64,000 nucleotides of DNA from DASXAI01 sp963798445 (GCA_963798445.1 CAWCTH010000008.1:434001-498000); one strand, 5' to 3'. Shown: positions 17,986 to 28,168, counted from the stretch's first letter. Notes: a model not told the origin generated them from the letters alone. A program made the numbers and translations.

Positions 17986-18281
17986 TCACTCGGACTCGTC
18001 CATCTGGATGCCGACGACGCCGGCGACGCGTTGCAGGTCGGTGCCGGACGCGAGCAGTGACGCACCGTGTCGGAGGGCGACGGAGGCGATCATGCAGTCC
18101 ATCATTCCTCTGGGCGTCACCCCGCGCGCCTGCAGGCGCGGTAAATGCGGGCGGCGCTGTCGAAGTCCACGGCGGCGTCGAAGCGCAGCAGATCGAACCG
18201 CAGCAGCAACCGGCGGAGGTCGCTTTCCCGGGCGTCGCTGCGGGCGCCGGAGGTGTCGACCAGGATCACGTCGGCGCCCAT
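17986..18281 (-). pseudogene. VapC-type PIN-domain toxin, internally deleted and frameshifted
   Basis: The start GADVILVDTS carries the first acidic residue of the PIN ribonuclease site. RESDLRRLLLRFDLLRFDAA and MMDCMIASVALRHGASLLAS are the typical VapC middle and end. Two defects are visible. About 40-45 residues that normally follow VDTS, including the conserved Glu region, are missing. The frame also breaks at 18116-18120, where one more G in a GGGG run would restore RAGVTPRG. No VapB-like antitoxin gene was found upstream; the divergent PEP-utilizing gene begins there. Probably a dead toxin. Confidence 0.7.
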
Positions 18282-18308
18282 CGCCCTCGCCTGACCTTTT
18301 CGGACTCT

Positions 18309-20019
18309 GTGCGAAACTCATCGATCGCGCAGATCTGGGTGGCCGACTCCGAGCCGAACCAACGGTTCACGCTGTACACCCGCGGCAACGTCGGCGAAGT
18401 GTTCCCGCATGTGATCACGGCGCTCACCGGCACGCTGATCGGTGCCGCCGTGCGTCAAGCCCAGGACGAGGTGTTTGTCGACATGGGCGTGCTGCGGCCC
18501 AGTGAGGTCACCGGCCCGTCCGTGGGCACAGGGGTGTTCGGCGGCTATCTGTACATGAGCGGCTCGGCGATGCGGCTGTTCGGCGTACGCATGCCCGGCA
18601 TGTCACCGAGCGACGCCGATTCGCAAGTGATGGGCGACGTCACCGACCTGCCGGCGTACCGTCGGGCCAAGGGCGATAGAAACGTGGTGGCGACGTTGAT
18701 GCTGTGTCGCCTGGTTTTCAAGCTGATGCGGCGCCCTGACCTCACACCGCTCGACCGAGCCCGGGCCGAGGCGCAGGCGTGGCTCGCCACGATGCCCGAG
18801 CTGCCTGTCGCGTCGGACGCTGAGCTGCGGGTATGGCTGGACACGTACCCACCGCGCCTGGCGGCGAGCATGAAGCGGCTCCTCGAGTTCGGCGCGCTGG
18901 TGGCGGCACCCCGCGGCCTGCTCGACCGCGCTCTCGATCGTCCGGACGTGCCGGCGGGTCTGGCCAACCGCATTGTGAGCGGCACCGGCGACGTCGACTC
19001 TGCGCAGTTGGCGCGGCAGTTGTGGGCCGTCGGTCGTCTCGTGGCCGCCGACGACCGGCTCTCGGCCGCCTTTGACGACGGCCTCGACGGGATCGCTGAA
19101 CGCACGCAGGATACGTCGCTGCAGCCGGCCGTCGACGCCTTCCTGGCCGACCACGGCCACCGTGGCAACGACGAGTACGAGCTGGCGGCGCCGGCGTGGG
19201 TGATGGACCCGACGCCGGTGTACGCGGCAATCGACCGGTTGCGCCGGGCGCCGGCCGACCGAGATCCGGTCGCTGCCGGCCAACGCCTGGCTGCCGACGC
19301 CGATGACGCGCTCGCCGAAGCCCTGCGGCACGTCCCGAGGCACATGCGGGCGATGGCCCGCCGGGCGGCGGCCGTCTCGCGCATAGGCTCAATCGGCCGG
19401 GAGCGGGCCAAGGACATCTTGGTGCTGGAGAACCTGGGCGCCGGCGGTCCTGCACGAACTGGTTCGGCGAGCGGCTGAACGCGGCGGGCCGGCTGACGTA
19501 CGGCTGGCGTTCTGCGTCACTGCCGGCGAGCTAGCCGAGTTCGTCGTCCGGCCAGGTGACTTCGCCGCGGTGATCGCCGAGCGCTCGGAGCTCCGTCAGT
19601 ACCTCGATGACCGCATTCCGCCGCCCTGGTTCGACGGCTGCATTCCGGACCCGGCGACCTGGACGGTCCGCGCCGCGTCTCGCCCGGTGGCGCCGGCGCC
19701 GGGCGCCATACTCACCGGCATCGGCGTCAGCAGCGGTGCGGCATCGGGTCCGGCGAGGGTGATCGTCGACCCAGCCGATCCCCGTGGTCTGGAGCCCGGC
19801 GAGGTGCTGGTGTGCACGATCACGGACCCCTCGTGGACGCCACTGTTCCTCGCCGCCGCCGCCGTGGTGTGTGACACGGGCGCCGTGCAGAGCCATGCTG
19901 CCATCGTCGCCAGGGAGCTGGGCATACCGGCCGTGCTCAGTGTGCCCGGCATCACCGCCGTCGCCGACGGCACCGTGCTGCATGTCGACGGCGCCAACGG
20001 CACCGTGCGAGTCGACTGA
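18309..20019 (+). CDS. PEP-utilizing enzyme, mobile (swivelling) subunit, frameshifted
   Basis: Reads as about 570 residues with one frame change at 19436-19450: IGRERAKDILVLENLGA continues as AVLHELVRRA. The first 400 residues are helical, resembling the central part of RPH/PEP-synthase-like proteins. The end is a swivelling phosphohistidine domain, CDTGAVQSHAAIVARELGIP, with the catalytic His. There is no ATP-grasp domain, so it would need a separate nucleotide-binding partner, and none is visible. Its domain order recalls standalone PEP-utilizer mobile subunits of mycobacteria. The GTG at 18309 is the first plausible start (VRNSSIAQIWVADSEPN). Its role is unknown; relation to the rph gene is only at superfamily level. 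Confidence 0.7.
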
Positions 20020-20172
20020 CCGCGAACCGATTCGGAGGCGCCCGGCGTACGCCCGTGTGACCTTCAACCGATGGCACCGCAGTATCAGGCACCTCGCCCA
20101 CGACTTTTGCGTTCATCGGTCGCGGTAGCGACTGCTGCCAACGCGAGGTCCTAAGTGGGGAAGCGAGCGCCG

Positions 20173-20527
20173 ATGTCTGATCAGGTGGGCATCGTCGGTG
20201 GCGGCCTGACGGGGGGTTGGTCGCGGCCTACGAGCTGCTGCGCCGGCTCGGGCGGCCGCTGGTCGAGCAGCCCGCCTATTCGAGCGTGATCGTCAATGGT
20301 CATCTGCACCCGTACCGGACGGCGGCCGGCGCCGAGGCGTTGCCGGTGTGTGCCTGCTCTGGCGGGCTTCGGCACGAGCGATCCGGACGCCGCGCTGCCG
20401 GTTGCCTTCCGCCACGACCGGCTCCAGTTCGAGCTACTCCTCCTGGCGCCCATCGTGGTCGTGATCGGCGCCTGCACGGCGTTCCAGATCAGCTCGCGTC
20501 GTCGCGAACGACGCCGGTGGGCGGGCG
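20173..20527 (+). pseudogene. Rossmann-type flavoprotein fragment, degenerate
   Basis: MSDQVGIVGGGLTG at 20173 is a dinucleotide-binding GxGxxG start. It continues, after a shift in the GGGGGG run near 20210, as VAAYELLRRLGRP. The remaining bases give only disconnected coding-like pieces (SSVIVNGHLHPYRTAAGAE, then FELLLLAPIVVVIGACTAF in another frame). No complete domain follows. It is a remnant of an FAD/NAD-binding oxidoreductase of unknown type, possibly merged with part of another gene. Confidence 0.4.
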
Positions 20528-23116
20528 TCATGGCACCGGCGCGACCGCGGCGGCAGCCAGCAGCTCCTCGGTCAAGGCGATGGCGTCGGGCAGCGCGAGT
20601 GCCGCGCCCGCCGCATGCGCCGCTTCGACCTCACCCGCTCCGAGCCGCCCTCGGGCTTCGCCGAGAAGTTCGTTGGTGAGGTGGCGGTCGTCCTCGTAGA
20701 GGTCGGTCCCGACGGCGTCGAGCACTCCCTCGCCGGCGGCATTGATGCGCACGAATGCGCTGAACTCACCGCGGCGGTGGGCGAGGCGGCCGGCCAGGAT
20801 CATCGAGAACACGATCGTGATGCGATCGTCGAGTTGGCAGCCGACCCGCAAGGCCGAGAGCTGGTGCTGGGCCGCCGACACCAGATCACCCCGGCGATAG
20901 GCGATCTCCGCCAAGTTCCCGTAGTCGTACCCCAGCGACGCGGTCTCTCCACTTCGGAGAGAAAGCTCCAGTACGAGCTGGAACCAGGTAGCCGCCTCAT
21001 CCAGGACGCCGATCGCCGTGGCGGCGATGGCGCTCGATTGTACGGGGCGACCCGACCGCTCGCTGGGCCCGTCCTCCAGTGCCCGAACGGACGTCGCCAA
21101 GGCCTCCTGGTAGTCGCCGGTCACGATGAGGTGGTCGGCAAGCCCCGCTTGCAACGCCGTCGGATCCCACGGCGGGCGGCCGAAGACCCGCTCGACCTCG
21201 ACGGCCTCGTCGAGTGCGGCCCGGGCCTCGTCACCGTCGCCCCGGGTCCCGAGCAGGTAGGCCAGCCGGCACAACAGCTCGATGCGCAGCGGTGTGGGCT
21301 CGGGCAGCCGGCCGAGGCCGTCGCGTAGGTAGTCGATGGCGACGAGGTAGGGCGAGGCAAAGCGGTGCAAACGGTCCACGGCCACGATCAGCGACTGCGC
21401 CGTGGACGGGTCGTCCCGGGCGAGGTTGTCCACGAGCGACTTGAGGGTCTCGAGCTCGCTGGCCCGGCTGTTTTCGAACTGGGTGACCGCCGGGCGCCCC
21501 GGGCCGAGGCGGTGGAGGTACCAGGCCGCCAGGCGACACCGAGGTCTCGGTCGTGTCGTCGCGGTCGTCCAGGTGCCGGCGGGCGTAGTGCCGGATCGAG
21601 TCGAGCAATCGGTCGCGCGTCACGTTGGCGGCCGGCTCGACGACGATGAGCGATTTGTCGGCCAGCGACCACACCAGCTCGGGCACGTCGTAGGCGTCGA
21701 TGTCGTCGGCGGCCAGCGCCGCCGTCGCCGTCTCGTGTCGAAGCTGGCGGCGAAGATCCCCAGGCGACACAACGCTGTCTGTTCGGCTTCGGCCAGTGAC
21801 TGGTAGCTCCAGTCGAGAAGCGCTTCGAGGGTGCGCTGGCGCTCGGGCACCGTGCGGTCCCTACCACGAAGGAGCCGGGAACCGGTCCTCCAGCCCGGCG
21901 TCGATCTCCGCCGGCGTGAGCACGGTGACGCGTGCCGCCGCCAGCTCGATCGCCAGCGGGAGGCCGTCGAGCCGGCGACAGATGCTGGCTACGGCAGGGT
22001 AGTCGGCGGCGATGCGGACAGCACCGCGGAAGGCGTCGGCCCGCTCCATGAAGAGCTCGATCGCAGGCTGCACCGCGTCGCCTTCGGTCGCCAGCGGCCC
22101 GAGGCGCCCACACCATCTCGTCGGCCCGGCCCAACGACGTCCGGCTCGTCGTGACGATGCCGACGGCCGAGCAGCGCAGCAGGATGGCATCGATGAGGGC
22201 GGCGACGTCGTCGAGGAGATGCTCGCAGTTGTCGAAGATCAGCAGTGCGACGCGCGAGCTGAGGTGGTCGAGCAACGTCGACTGCGCCGCTCCCCCGGCG
22301 ACGGAACAGCCGACGGCGTCGGCCACCGCGACATCGACGGCAGCGGGATCGGAGATCACCGACAGGTCGACGAACCACACGCCGTCGGGCCATTTGTCGG
22401 CCAGCCGCAGTCCCAGCTCGGTGACGAGGCGGGTCTTGCCGACCCCGCCGGTCCCACGATCGAGACGAGGCGGCCTGATCCCGCCAGCTCGGCGATTCCC
22501 TCGACGTCGACCTCGCGCCCGATCAGGCGAGTGCGGGGCCGCACCAGGTTGTGGCCGTCGGCCGGCAGGGCACGCAGCGCGGCAGTGGAACTGACCCTGC
22601 CGTCGCCCATCACGTTGAACAGCTCCACCGGCTCGTCGAAGTCCCGAAGTCGGAAGCGCCCGGCCGGCAGCAGCGTCACCCCGGCGACCGGACCGGCGAG
22701 GGCGGCGGCATGCTCGGATACGACGTCTGTCCTCCATTGGCGGCGGAGACGACCCGGGCGGCCTGGTGCACGGCGAAGGCGACGTAGTCGCCGTCACGCG
22801 GGTAGGCGAGCCCGGCATGAACCCCCATTCGAACTCGCACCGACCCATCCCGGGGCCACGGCTCGGACTGCAGAGATCGCTGCGCGTCGGCACAGGCGGC
22901 GATGGCGGCGCCGGTGTCGGCGAAGGCCACGAAAAAGGCGTCGCCCTCGGTTATGCCGTCGCGTCCGCCGAGACGGTCGGCTGCTCGCAGCAGCCGGTTG
23001 TGGCGCTCCAGCATCGTCGGGTCGGCATCGCCGAGCCGCCGGAACCTGGCGCGTCGTCGCTCGATGTCGGTGAAGACGAAGGTGATCACGAGACTGGGCA
23101 ATTCGGGCACGCCCAT
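20528..23116 (-). pseudogene. Cyclase / NB-ARC / TPR regulator, heavily frameshifted
   Basis: Five or more frame changes are needed, with breaks near 22690, 22455, 22100, 21860, 21730 and 21530. The pieces in order are a cyclase-like domain (LVITFVFTDIE, GDAFFVAFADTGAAIAACAD; here the metal Asp is kept), RLIGREVDVEGIAELAGSGR, the P-loop GTGGVGKTRLVTELGLRLAD, LLIFDNCEHLLDDVAALIDA, RRLDGLPLAIELAAARVTVL, then a TPR tail (ASLGYDYGNLAEIAYRRGD). The build matches the 13.3-16.2 kb regulator, but no LuxR helix-turn-helix is seen at the end. Either a pseudogene or a gene spoiled by assembly error; the protein may regulate transcription indirectly. Confidence 0.65.
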
Positions 23117-23352
23117 CGACGCTAGGTCGACGTGGGACCGTGGGAGGCCAGATTGGCCGGGTCGTCGGCCCGCGGCCTGCGGGCTGGGCCGTGTCACGCA
23201 GCACGAGACGAATTGGGATCGACGTCACAGAGCCGCCATCGGCCCCCCCCGAGCACCGGACACCACGCTCAGGAGATTCACAGACGCCCGTCAGGTGGTT
23301 CTCGGGCGGGCACGCTTGACTGGAACCGCACGCCCAGTCGGGAGCACATCGC

Positions 23353-24672
23353 ATGCAAGAGCCTCTTCGCCCCCCTACGCCGCCGCGCCCAGGTACGCCC
23401 TGGGCGCCGCCCGACCCGACGACCCGCTACGACCGTGGGCCGGCTCCGGCGGAGCCGCCGCACCGAGACGGCGGCTCCCGCCGCAGCCGGGTCGCCACCA
23501 TGGTGGCGGTGCTGGCCCTGCTGCTGGGGATCACCGGCTACGCGGTCGTGGGCAACCGGCCTCCTCGTCGTCGTCATCGTCGGCCCCGCAGGCGAGCACC
23601 CCGGCCACCAACTCGCCCAGAGCGAACGCACCGGCGACCACAGCCCCCTCGTCGCACCGGCCGCCGGCCTGGAGACCGGCTCCCGCGTCACCCCGACACG
23701 GCGCCGGCCCCCGGCTCGTCGGGCGGCGTCGGGGCAGCGTCGGCCTCGACGACCAGGCTCGACGCCGGGGTGGTCGACGTGAACACCGAGCTGGCCTACC
23801 AGGGTGGTGCCGCCGCCGGTACGGGCATGGTGCTCACCGCGTCGGGCGAAGTCCTCACCAACAACCACGTGATCGACGGAGCGACCAGCGTGACGGTCAC
23901 CGTGGTCACCACCGGGAAGTCGTATGCCGCCAGCGTGGTGGGCACCAACCCCTCGTCGGACGTGGCCATCCTGCAACTCAAGGATGCCTGGGGCCTGGAG
24001 GTCGCCAAGCTCGGGGACTCGTCCAAGGTGCAGGTCGGCGACACAGTGACGGCTGTAGGTAACGCCGGCGGCGTCGGCGGTGCGCCGTCGGTGAAGAGCG
24101 GCACGGTGACCGATCTCGATCAGGCGATCACAGCGTCGGCCGGTCCCAACAGCGAGTCCGAGGACCTGACCGGGCTCATCCAGATGGACACGGCCTTGCA
24201 GCCAGGCGACTCGGGCGGCCCGCTGTACAACGCGGCCGGCGAGGTCGTCGGCATGAACACCGCGGGCTCGGCCCGCCGCCGGTTCCCGAGGGGTGCCCAG
24301 AGCGGCACGGAGAGCTTCGCCATCCCGATCAACGCCGCCACCGACGCCGCCAAGCAGATCGAGAGCGGCGTCGCCTCGGACACGATCACCATCGGGACGC
24401 CCGGCTTCCTGGGCGTCGAGCTGGCGGTCGAGAGCTCGGATGCCGGCGCCACGATCGCAACGGTCGTCCGCGACACGCCCGCCGAAAAGACGGGGCTGCA
24501 ACCGGGGGACACCATCACTGAAGTCGACGGTCGTACCATCGACAGCGCCGACGCCCTCGGAGCCGTCTTGAGGAGACACCACGGCGGGGACAACGTCTCC
24601 ATCGCGTGGACCGGCGCCGACGGCACCCAGCACGCCGCGTCGGTGACCTTGGCCGTGGGGACCGCGGACTGA
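23353..24672 (+). CDS. HtrA/DegP-like membrane-anchored serine protease with PDZ domain
   Basis: A 439-residue protein: proline-rich cytoplasmic start, one membrane helix (TMVAVLALLLGITGYAVVG, about 49-67), a linker, a trypsin-like domain and a C-terminal PDZ domain (about 345-430). The catalytic triad is visible as His in LTNNHVIDGA, Asp in NPSSDVAILQL and Ser in ALQPGDSGGPLYNAAGE. It would degrade or sense misfolded proteins outside the membrane. The linker reads as an abnormal arginine-rich run; in another frame it is the usual Ser/Pro/Ala/Thr linker (SSSSSSSAPQASTPATNSP). So two compensating indels near 23560 and 23700 are likely, and the protein remains whole. Confidence 0.82.
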   Translation: MQEPLRPPTPPRPGTPWAPPDPTTRYDRGPAPAEPPHRDGGSRRSRVATMVAVLALLLGITGYAVVGNRPPRRRHRRPRRRAPRPPTRPERTHRRPQPPRRTGRRPGDRLPRHPDTAPAPGSSGGVGAASASTTRLDAGVVDVNTELAYQGGAAAGTGMVLTASGEVLTNNHVIDGATSVTVTVVTTGKSYAASVVGTNPSSDVAILQLKDAWGLEVAKLGDSSKVQVGDTVTAVGNAGGVGGAPSVKSGTVTDLDQAITASAGPNSESEDLTGLIQMDTALQPGDSGGPLYNAAGEVVGMNTAGSARRRFPRGAQSGTESFAIPINAATDAAKQIESGVASDTITIGTPGFLGVELAVESSDAGATIATVVRDTPAEKTGLQPGDTITEVDGRTIDSADALGAVLRRHHGGDNVSIAWTGADGTQHAASVTLAVGTAD

Positions 24673-24682
24673 CTCGGCAGGG

Positions 24683-25641
24683 TCAGCCCTTCTCGTCGCG
24701 ACGGGCCGGGCCCGCGTTTGCCCTCATGCATGGCGGCGACCCGAGCGATCGGGATGTCGTGGCCTTCGGCGACCAGGGCCGCGGGCAGCGGCTGCGGCCG
24801 CGGGCGGCGCGTCGGCCCACGGGTCCCGATCGCCCAGGAGCCCGGGCGCGGTGAGCACGGTGAAGTCGCCGGGGTGACGTTGTCGAGGTGGTCCCACGCA
24901 ACCGGGAACGAGACGGGCACGCCGGGCCGACCCGGGGGCTGTAGACGGCAGCGACGGTAGCTCCGCCGTGCGAGTGGAGTCCAGAAACACCTTGCCCTCG
25001 CGATCGGCCTTGACAAAGGCGGTCGTGGCAGAGCTGGGATCGAGCGTTCGGCTCGCCGGGCGAGGGCGCGGGTTGCGGCGGCGACTTCCTCGGTCGATGA
25101 CCGTCGTCGAGGAGCGGCACGAACACGTGCACGCCCTTGGCCCCGCTGGTCTTCACCGCACCCAGGAGCCCAGTGTCCGCGAGCGCGGCGCGCACGAGGT
25201 GGGCGCGGCGACGGCAGGCGAAAGCATCGACCTCAGGCGGGTCGAGGTCGAGCACGAGGTGGGTGGGGTGATCGAGATGGTCGGCCCGAAACAACGTCGG
25301 GTGGTACTCGACGGCGCGCTGGTTGGCGAACCACAGCAGCGTCCGCCGGTCATTGGCCAAGGCGTAGGAGACGTTGCGCTTCGACGCCTCGGCCCACCGC
25401 GGCACGGTCGCCACCCAGTCCGGCGTGTACTTCGGCACGTTCTTCTGCATGAACGGCGACTGGCCCCGGGGCACCCGGATGACCGACAAGGCCGGTCGCT
25501 AGTCGGGAAGGATCCGGTCGCACACGCCATCGAGATAGTCGACCAGGTCGCGCTTGGTGGCCTCGGCACCGTCGAACAGCGGCTGGTCGAGGTTGGTCAG
25601 GAACCCCGTCGCGCGACTCGTCCTGTCTTGGAGGCTGCCAT
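24683..25641 (-). pseudogene. LigD-type polymerase/primase domain (NHEJ), broken
   Basis: Core sequence FMQKNVPKYTPDWVATVPRW, ANDRRTLLWFANQRAVEYHP, HPTHLVLDLDPPE (catalytic DxD) and VKTSGAKGVHVFVPL identify the polymerase domain of LigD, an archaeo-eukaryotic primase-like enzyme of non-homologous end joining. The start, FLTNLDQPLFDGAEATKRDL, is reached only by a shift near 25600, and a TAG at 25500-25502 interrupts RILPD/RPALSV. Later parts (PGVPVSFPVAWDHLDNVTP, GDFTVLTAPGLL, IARVAAMHEGKRG) lie in different frames. No ligase domain or Ku gene is in the window. At least five lesions, so non-functional unless most are sequencing errors. Confidence 0.7.
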
Positions 25642-25718
25642 CAGCGCAGGGTCGGCCCGATGTTCGAGCGGCGCATCGCGCCAGCTTATGGGAGCGCCGA
25701 CGGGCCCATCGGCGGCGT

Positions 25719-26645
25719 TCAATCGATGAGCAGCACGGCCTTGCCCGTCAACTCGCGGCGCCAGAACGCGTCGACCACGGCCGGGGCGTCGGTCCAGGAC
25801 GCCTCCCGCTCCACCCCCACGTCGAGGCGACCTTCGCCGACCATCACCGCCAGCCGGGCGAGGTCGAGCGTGCCCGAACGGCTCTGGCCCAGCTCGTGGG
25901 GCAGCACGAAGGCATACAGCCTGGCGCCGCCGTGGCGGTAGAAATCGGACACGTCGAACGTGGTCGGGACGCCTGAGGAGTTGCCGTAGCTGACGATCAG
26001 GCCGCCGTCGGCGACGTCGTGCAGTGCCTGCGCCAGCACCTCGCCACCGACGGATTCCAGGATCACGTCGAACGGTCCGCCAGTGGCCTTGCCCACGGCG
26101 ACGGTGGCGGCGCCGAGGTCGACCAGCGGCCGGCCTCGTTCCTCCGACGACACCAGCGCCGTGACGTCGGCACCGAGCTGCGCGGCCAGCTGGATGGCAA
26201 AGCGTCCCACTCCGCCGCTGGCGCCGGTCACGAGGACCGAGCGGTTGTCGAGGACGTCGGCCATGTCCACCGCCAGCAGTGCGGTCAGCCCGGCGACGGG
26301 GAGGGTCGACGCGGCCGGGAAGTCGACGGTGCCGGGCAGCGCGGCGAGCCGGTCGGTTGCCACCGCCACCTGCTCGGCCCACGCTCCTGCGTCGGCCAGG
26401 CCGACGACGCGGGCTCCCATGGGCGGCCCGGTGCCGTCGGCCGCCTCCCGCACCACGACGCCGGCGAGGTCCCACCCGGGGCGCCAGCCGGCAGCGGCCG
26501 TCTGCACGGCGCGGACCTCGCCGCGGTTGAGCGACACGGCGCGCACGGCGACCAGCGCCTCGTGGCGCTTCGGCACGGGAGCGGGCACCTCCTGCATCGA
26601 GAGGTGGCCGGGCGCCGGCGGATCAACGACAAGGGCGCGGATCAT
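25719..26645 (-). CDS. Zinc-independent quinone oxidoreductase-like MDR
   Basis: A 308-residue medium-chain dehydrogenase/reductase. AVRAVSLNRGEVRAVQ and GWDLAGVVV mark the catalytic domain, VLVTGASGGVGRFAIQLAAQ is the NAD(P)H Rossmann loop, and the end WRRELTGKAVLLID is typical of the quinone-oxidoreductase (QOR) subgroup. The zinc-site cysteines of alcohol dehydrogenases are absent. It would reduce quinones or enones with NADPH. Several start codons are close together; the ATG at 26645 gives the family start MIRALVVDPPAPGHLSM. It is one of the few intact genes of this stretch and is adjacent to the AsnC-type regulator on the same strand. Confidence 0.78.
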   Translation of the reverse strand: MIRALVVDPPAPGHLSMQEVPAPVPKRHEALVAVRAVSLNRGEVRAVQTAAAGWRPGWDLAGVVVREAADGTGPPMGARVVGLADAGAWAEQVAVATDRLAALPGTVDFPAASTLPVAGLTALLAVDMADVLDNRSVLVTGASGGVGRFAIQLAAQLGADVTALVSSEERGRPLVDLGAATVAVGKATGGPFDVILESVGGEVLAQALHDVADGGLIVSYGNSSGVPTTFDVSDFYRHGGARLYAFVLPHELGQSRSGTLDLARLAVMVGEGRLDVGVEREASWTDAPAVVDAFWRRELTGKAVLLID

Positions 26646-26712
26646 GTCCATGGACGGTGCAACGCGGCGCTCCGGCCTTCTCATCCCGCCTCGGCCGTTC
26701 TGCGCCAGTGCG

Positions 26713-27250
26713 TCACATCGTGTCGAGGCGCAACGGTCCGCCGGCGCCGCCGTCCTCGTCCAGCACGAAGACCGTCTGCGTCGAGCGGACCTCCGGCATG
26801 GCCTGCAACCGGTCCAGCACGACGTCGCGTAGCGTCTCGACGTCGGCCACCCGCACCAGCAGCGCGAAGTCGAATCCGCCGGTGGTCAGGCACCAGGTGG
26901 TGCAGGCCGGGCAGGTGCCGCAGCTTGGCGCGGGCGTCACGCCAGGCGTGCTGCTCCACGTTGACCAGGATGAGGGCGGCGATGCCGAGGCCGGCGCGGG
27001 CGTGGTCCACCACGGCGGTGAACCCGGTGATCACGCCGTCGTGGCGCAGCCGGTCGAGCCGCTGATAGGCGTTGGCCCGCGAGACGTTGACGCGAGCCGC
27101 CAGCTCGGTCGCCGAGAGCCGGCCGTCGGCTTGCAGCTCCTCGATGATGCGACGGTCGACGGCATCCAGCGGCGCAGTCGCGATCGTCTCCCGTGGTCTC
27201 GGTTCTGGGCCACGGGGTTGGACGATACGGCACGACGATGACGGTCATGG
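26713..27250 (-). CDS. Lrp/AsnC-family regulator, frameshifted
   Basis: The helix-turn-helix reads cleanly as AVDRRIIEELQADGRLSATE and LAARVNVSRANAYQRLDRL, followed by DGVITGFTAVVDHARAG. After a shift near 26895 (apparent extra G) comes the effector-binding RAM domain, TTGGFDFALLVRVADVETLR to the end. Lrp/AsnC proteins sense amino acids and form octamers on DNA. The start is not settled: the ATG at 27250 (MTVIVVPYRPTPWPR) needs a further shift to enter the main frame. The gene is divergent from an aromatic amino acid hydroxylase, the classic layout of a phenylalanine-catabolism regulator and its target; that link is inference. Confidence 0.7.
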
Positions 27251-27320
27251 ATGCGCGGTACATCTCGGATGTGACGATGCCGGCTAGACGATCGGGCGGC
27301 GGCGAGCGACGCATGAGGAC

Positions 27321-28149
27321 GTGGAGACGGCTGTCGTGCTCGACCGTGATCACCCCGGCTTCGCCGAGACGCCGACTACCGCCGCCGCCGCACCAGGCCA
27401 TCGCCGGAAGGCGGCCGTCCGCCACCGCACCGGCGAACCGATCCCAACATGGAGTACACGGCCGACGAGGACGCCGTCTGGCGCCAGGTGTCGTCGGGAG
27501 CTCGCCCCCTCCACGCCGCCACCGCTGGCCGGCGTCGACTTCCGGCGGGCGGCCGCCAGCCCTGGTCCTGCCGCAGGGGCGGGTCCCGCAGCTGCGGGGA
27601 GGTGGACGAGCGCTCGCCGCCCTGACCGGCTTCCACGTGCACCCCCGTGCCCGGGCTGGTGCCCGAGCGGGTTCTTCTACGGCGCCTGGCCGAGCGGAAC
27701 GGTGCTGTCGACGCAGTACGTCCGCCACCACTCCGTGCCCTTCTACATCGCCCGAGCCGGACGTGATCCACGAGATCATCGGGCGCGCAGGTGCTGGCCA
27801 GCCCGGCTTCGCCGACCCTACACGGCGGCCGGGACGCACGTCGCGGCGCTCGTCGGGACGAGGCGGCCCCAGTTCTTCGGCCGCGTCTCTGGTCGCCCTC
27901 GAGTTCGGCGTCGTGCCCCGGACGGCGAGCTGCGGCGTGGGGCGCCGGCCTGCTGTCGTCGTTCGGGAGCTCGGAGCGTTGCCGGGCGCCGAGATCCGGC
28001 CGTGGGACCTCCGGGCCGTGGGACGCTTCGACTACGACATCACCGCTGCAACCGGTGCTGTTCGCCGCCCGTTCGGGGGCCAGGCCGTCGACGACCTCGG
28101 CGGCATCCTCGAGTCCTCGACGACGAGGCCCGCGACCGCCTCGCGCTGA
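27321..28149 (+). pseudogene. phhA: Phenylalanine 4-monooxygenase-like aromatic amino acid hydroxylase, heavily frameshifted
   Basis: Pieces in all three frames assemble into a bacterial biopterin-dependent aromatic amino acid hydroxylase: VVLDRDHPGFAET, TGEPIPT, ALTGFHVHP, STQYVRHHSVPFY, PDVIHEIIG, ALEFGVV, GAGLLSSFG, AEIRPWDL and GRFDYDIT. These enzymes bind non-haem iron with two His and one Glu. The first His of HEIIGH is present; a two-base loss at about 27781 destroys the codon of the second. At least seven frame changes are needed. It would convert phenylalanine to tyrosine in the cytoplasm. The divergent AsnC gene is its likely regulator. As written the gene cannot be functional; family recognition is firm despite the damage. 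Confidence 0.72.
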
Positions 28150-28151
28150 AC

Positions 28152-28168
28152 GTTGTTCACCAGCGCGC
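28152..28168. repeat. 17-nt repeat GTTGTTCACCAGCGCGC (second copy)
   Basis: Exact match, same orientation, to 17381-17397, the left arm and start of the spacer of the divergent palindrome. Here it lies at the end of the hydroxylase gene and is followed by a small hairpin (GCGCTC-GATT-GAGCGC) that could act as a terminator between convergent genes. Chance is unlikely for 17 bases, but GC bias lowers the weight. Confidence 0.45.
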
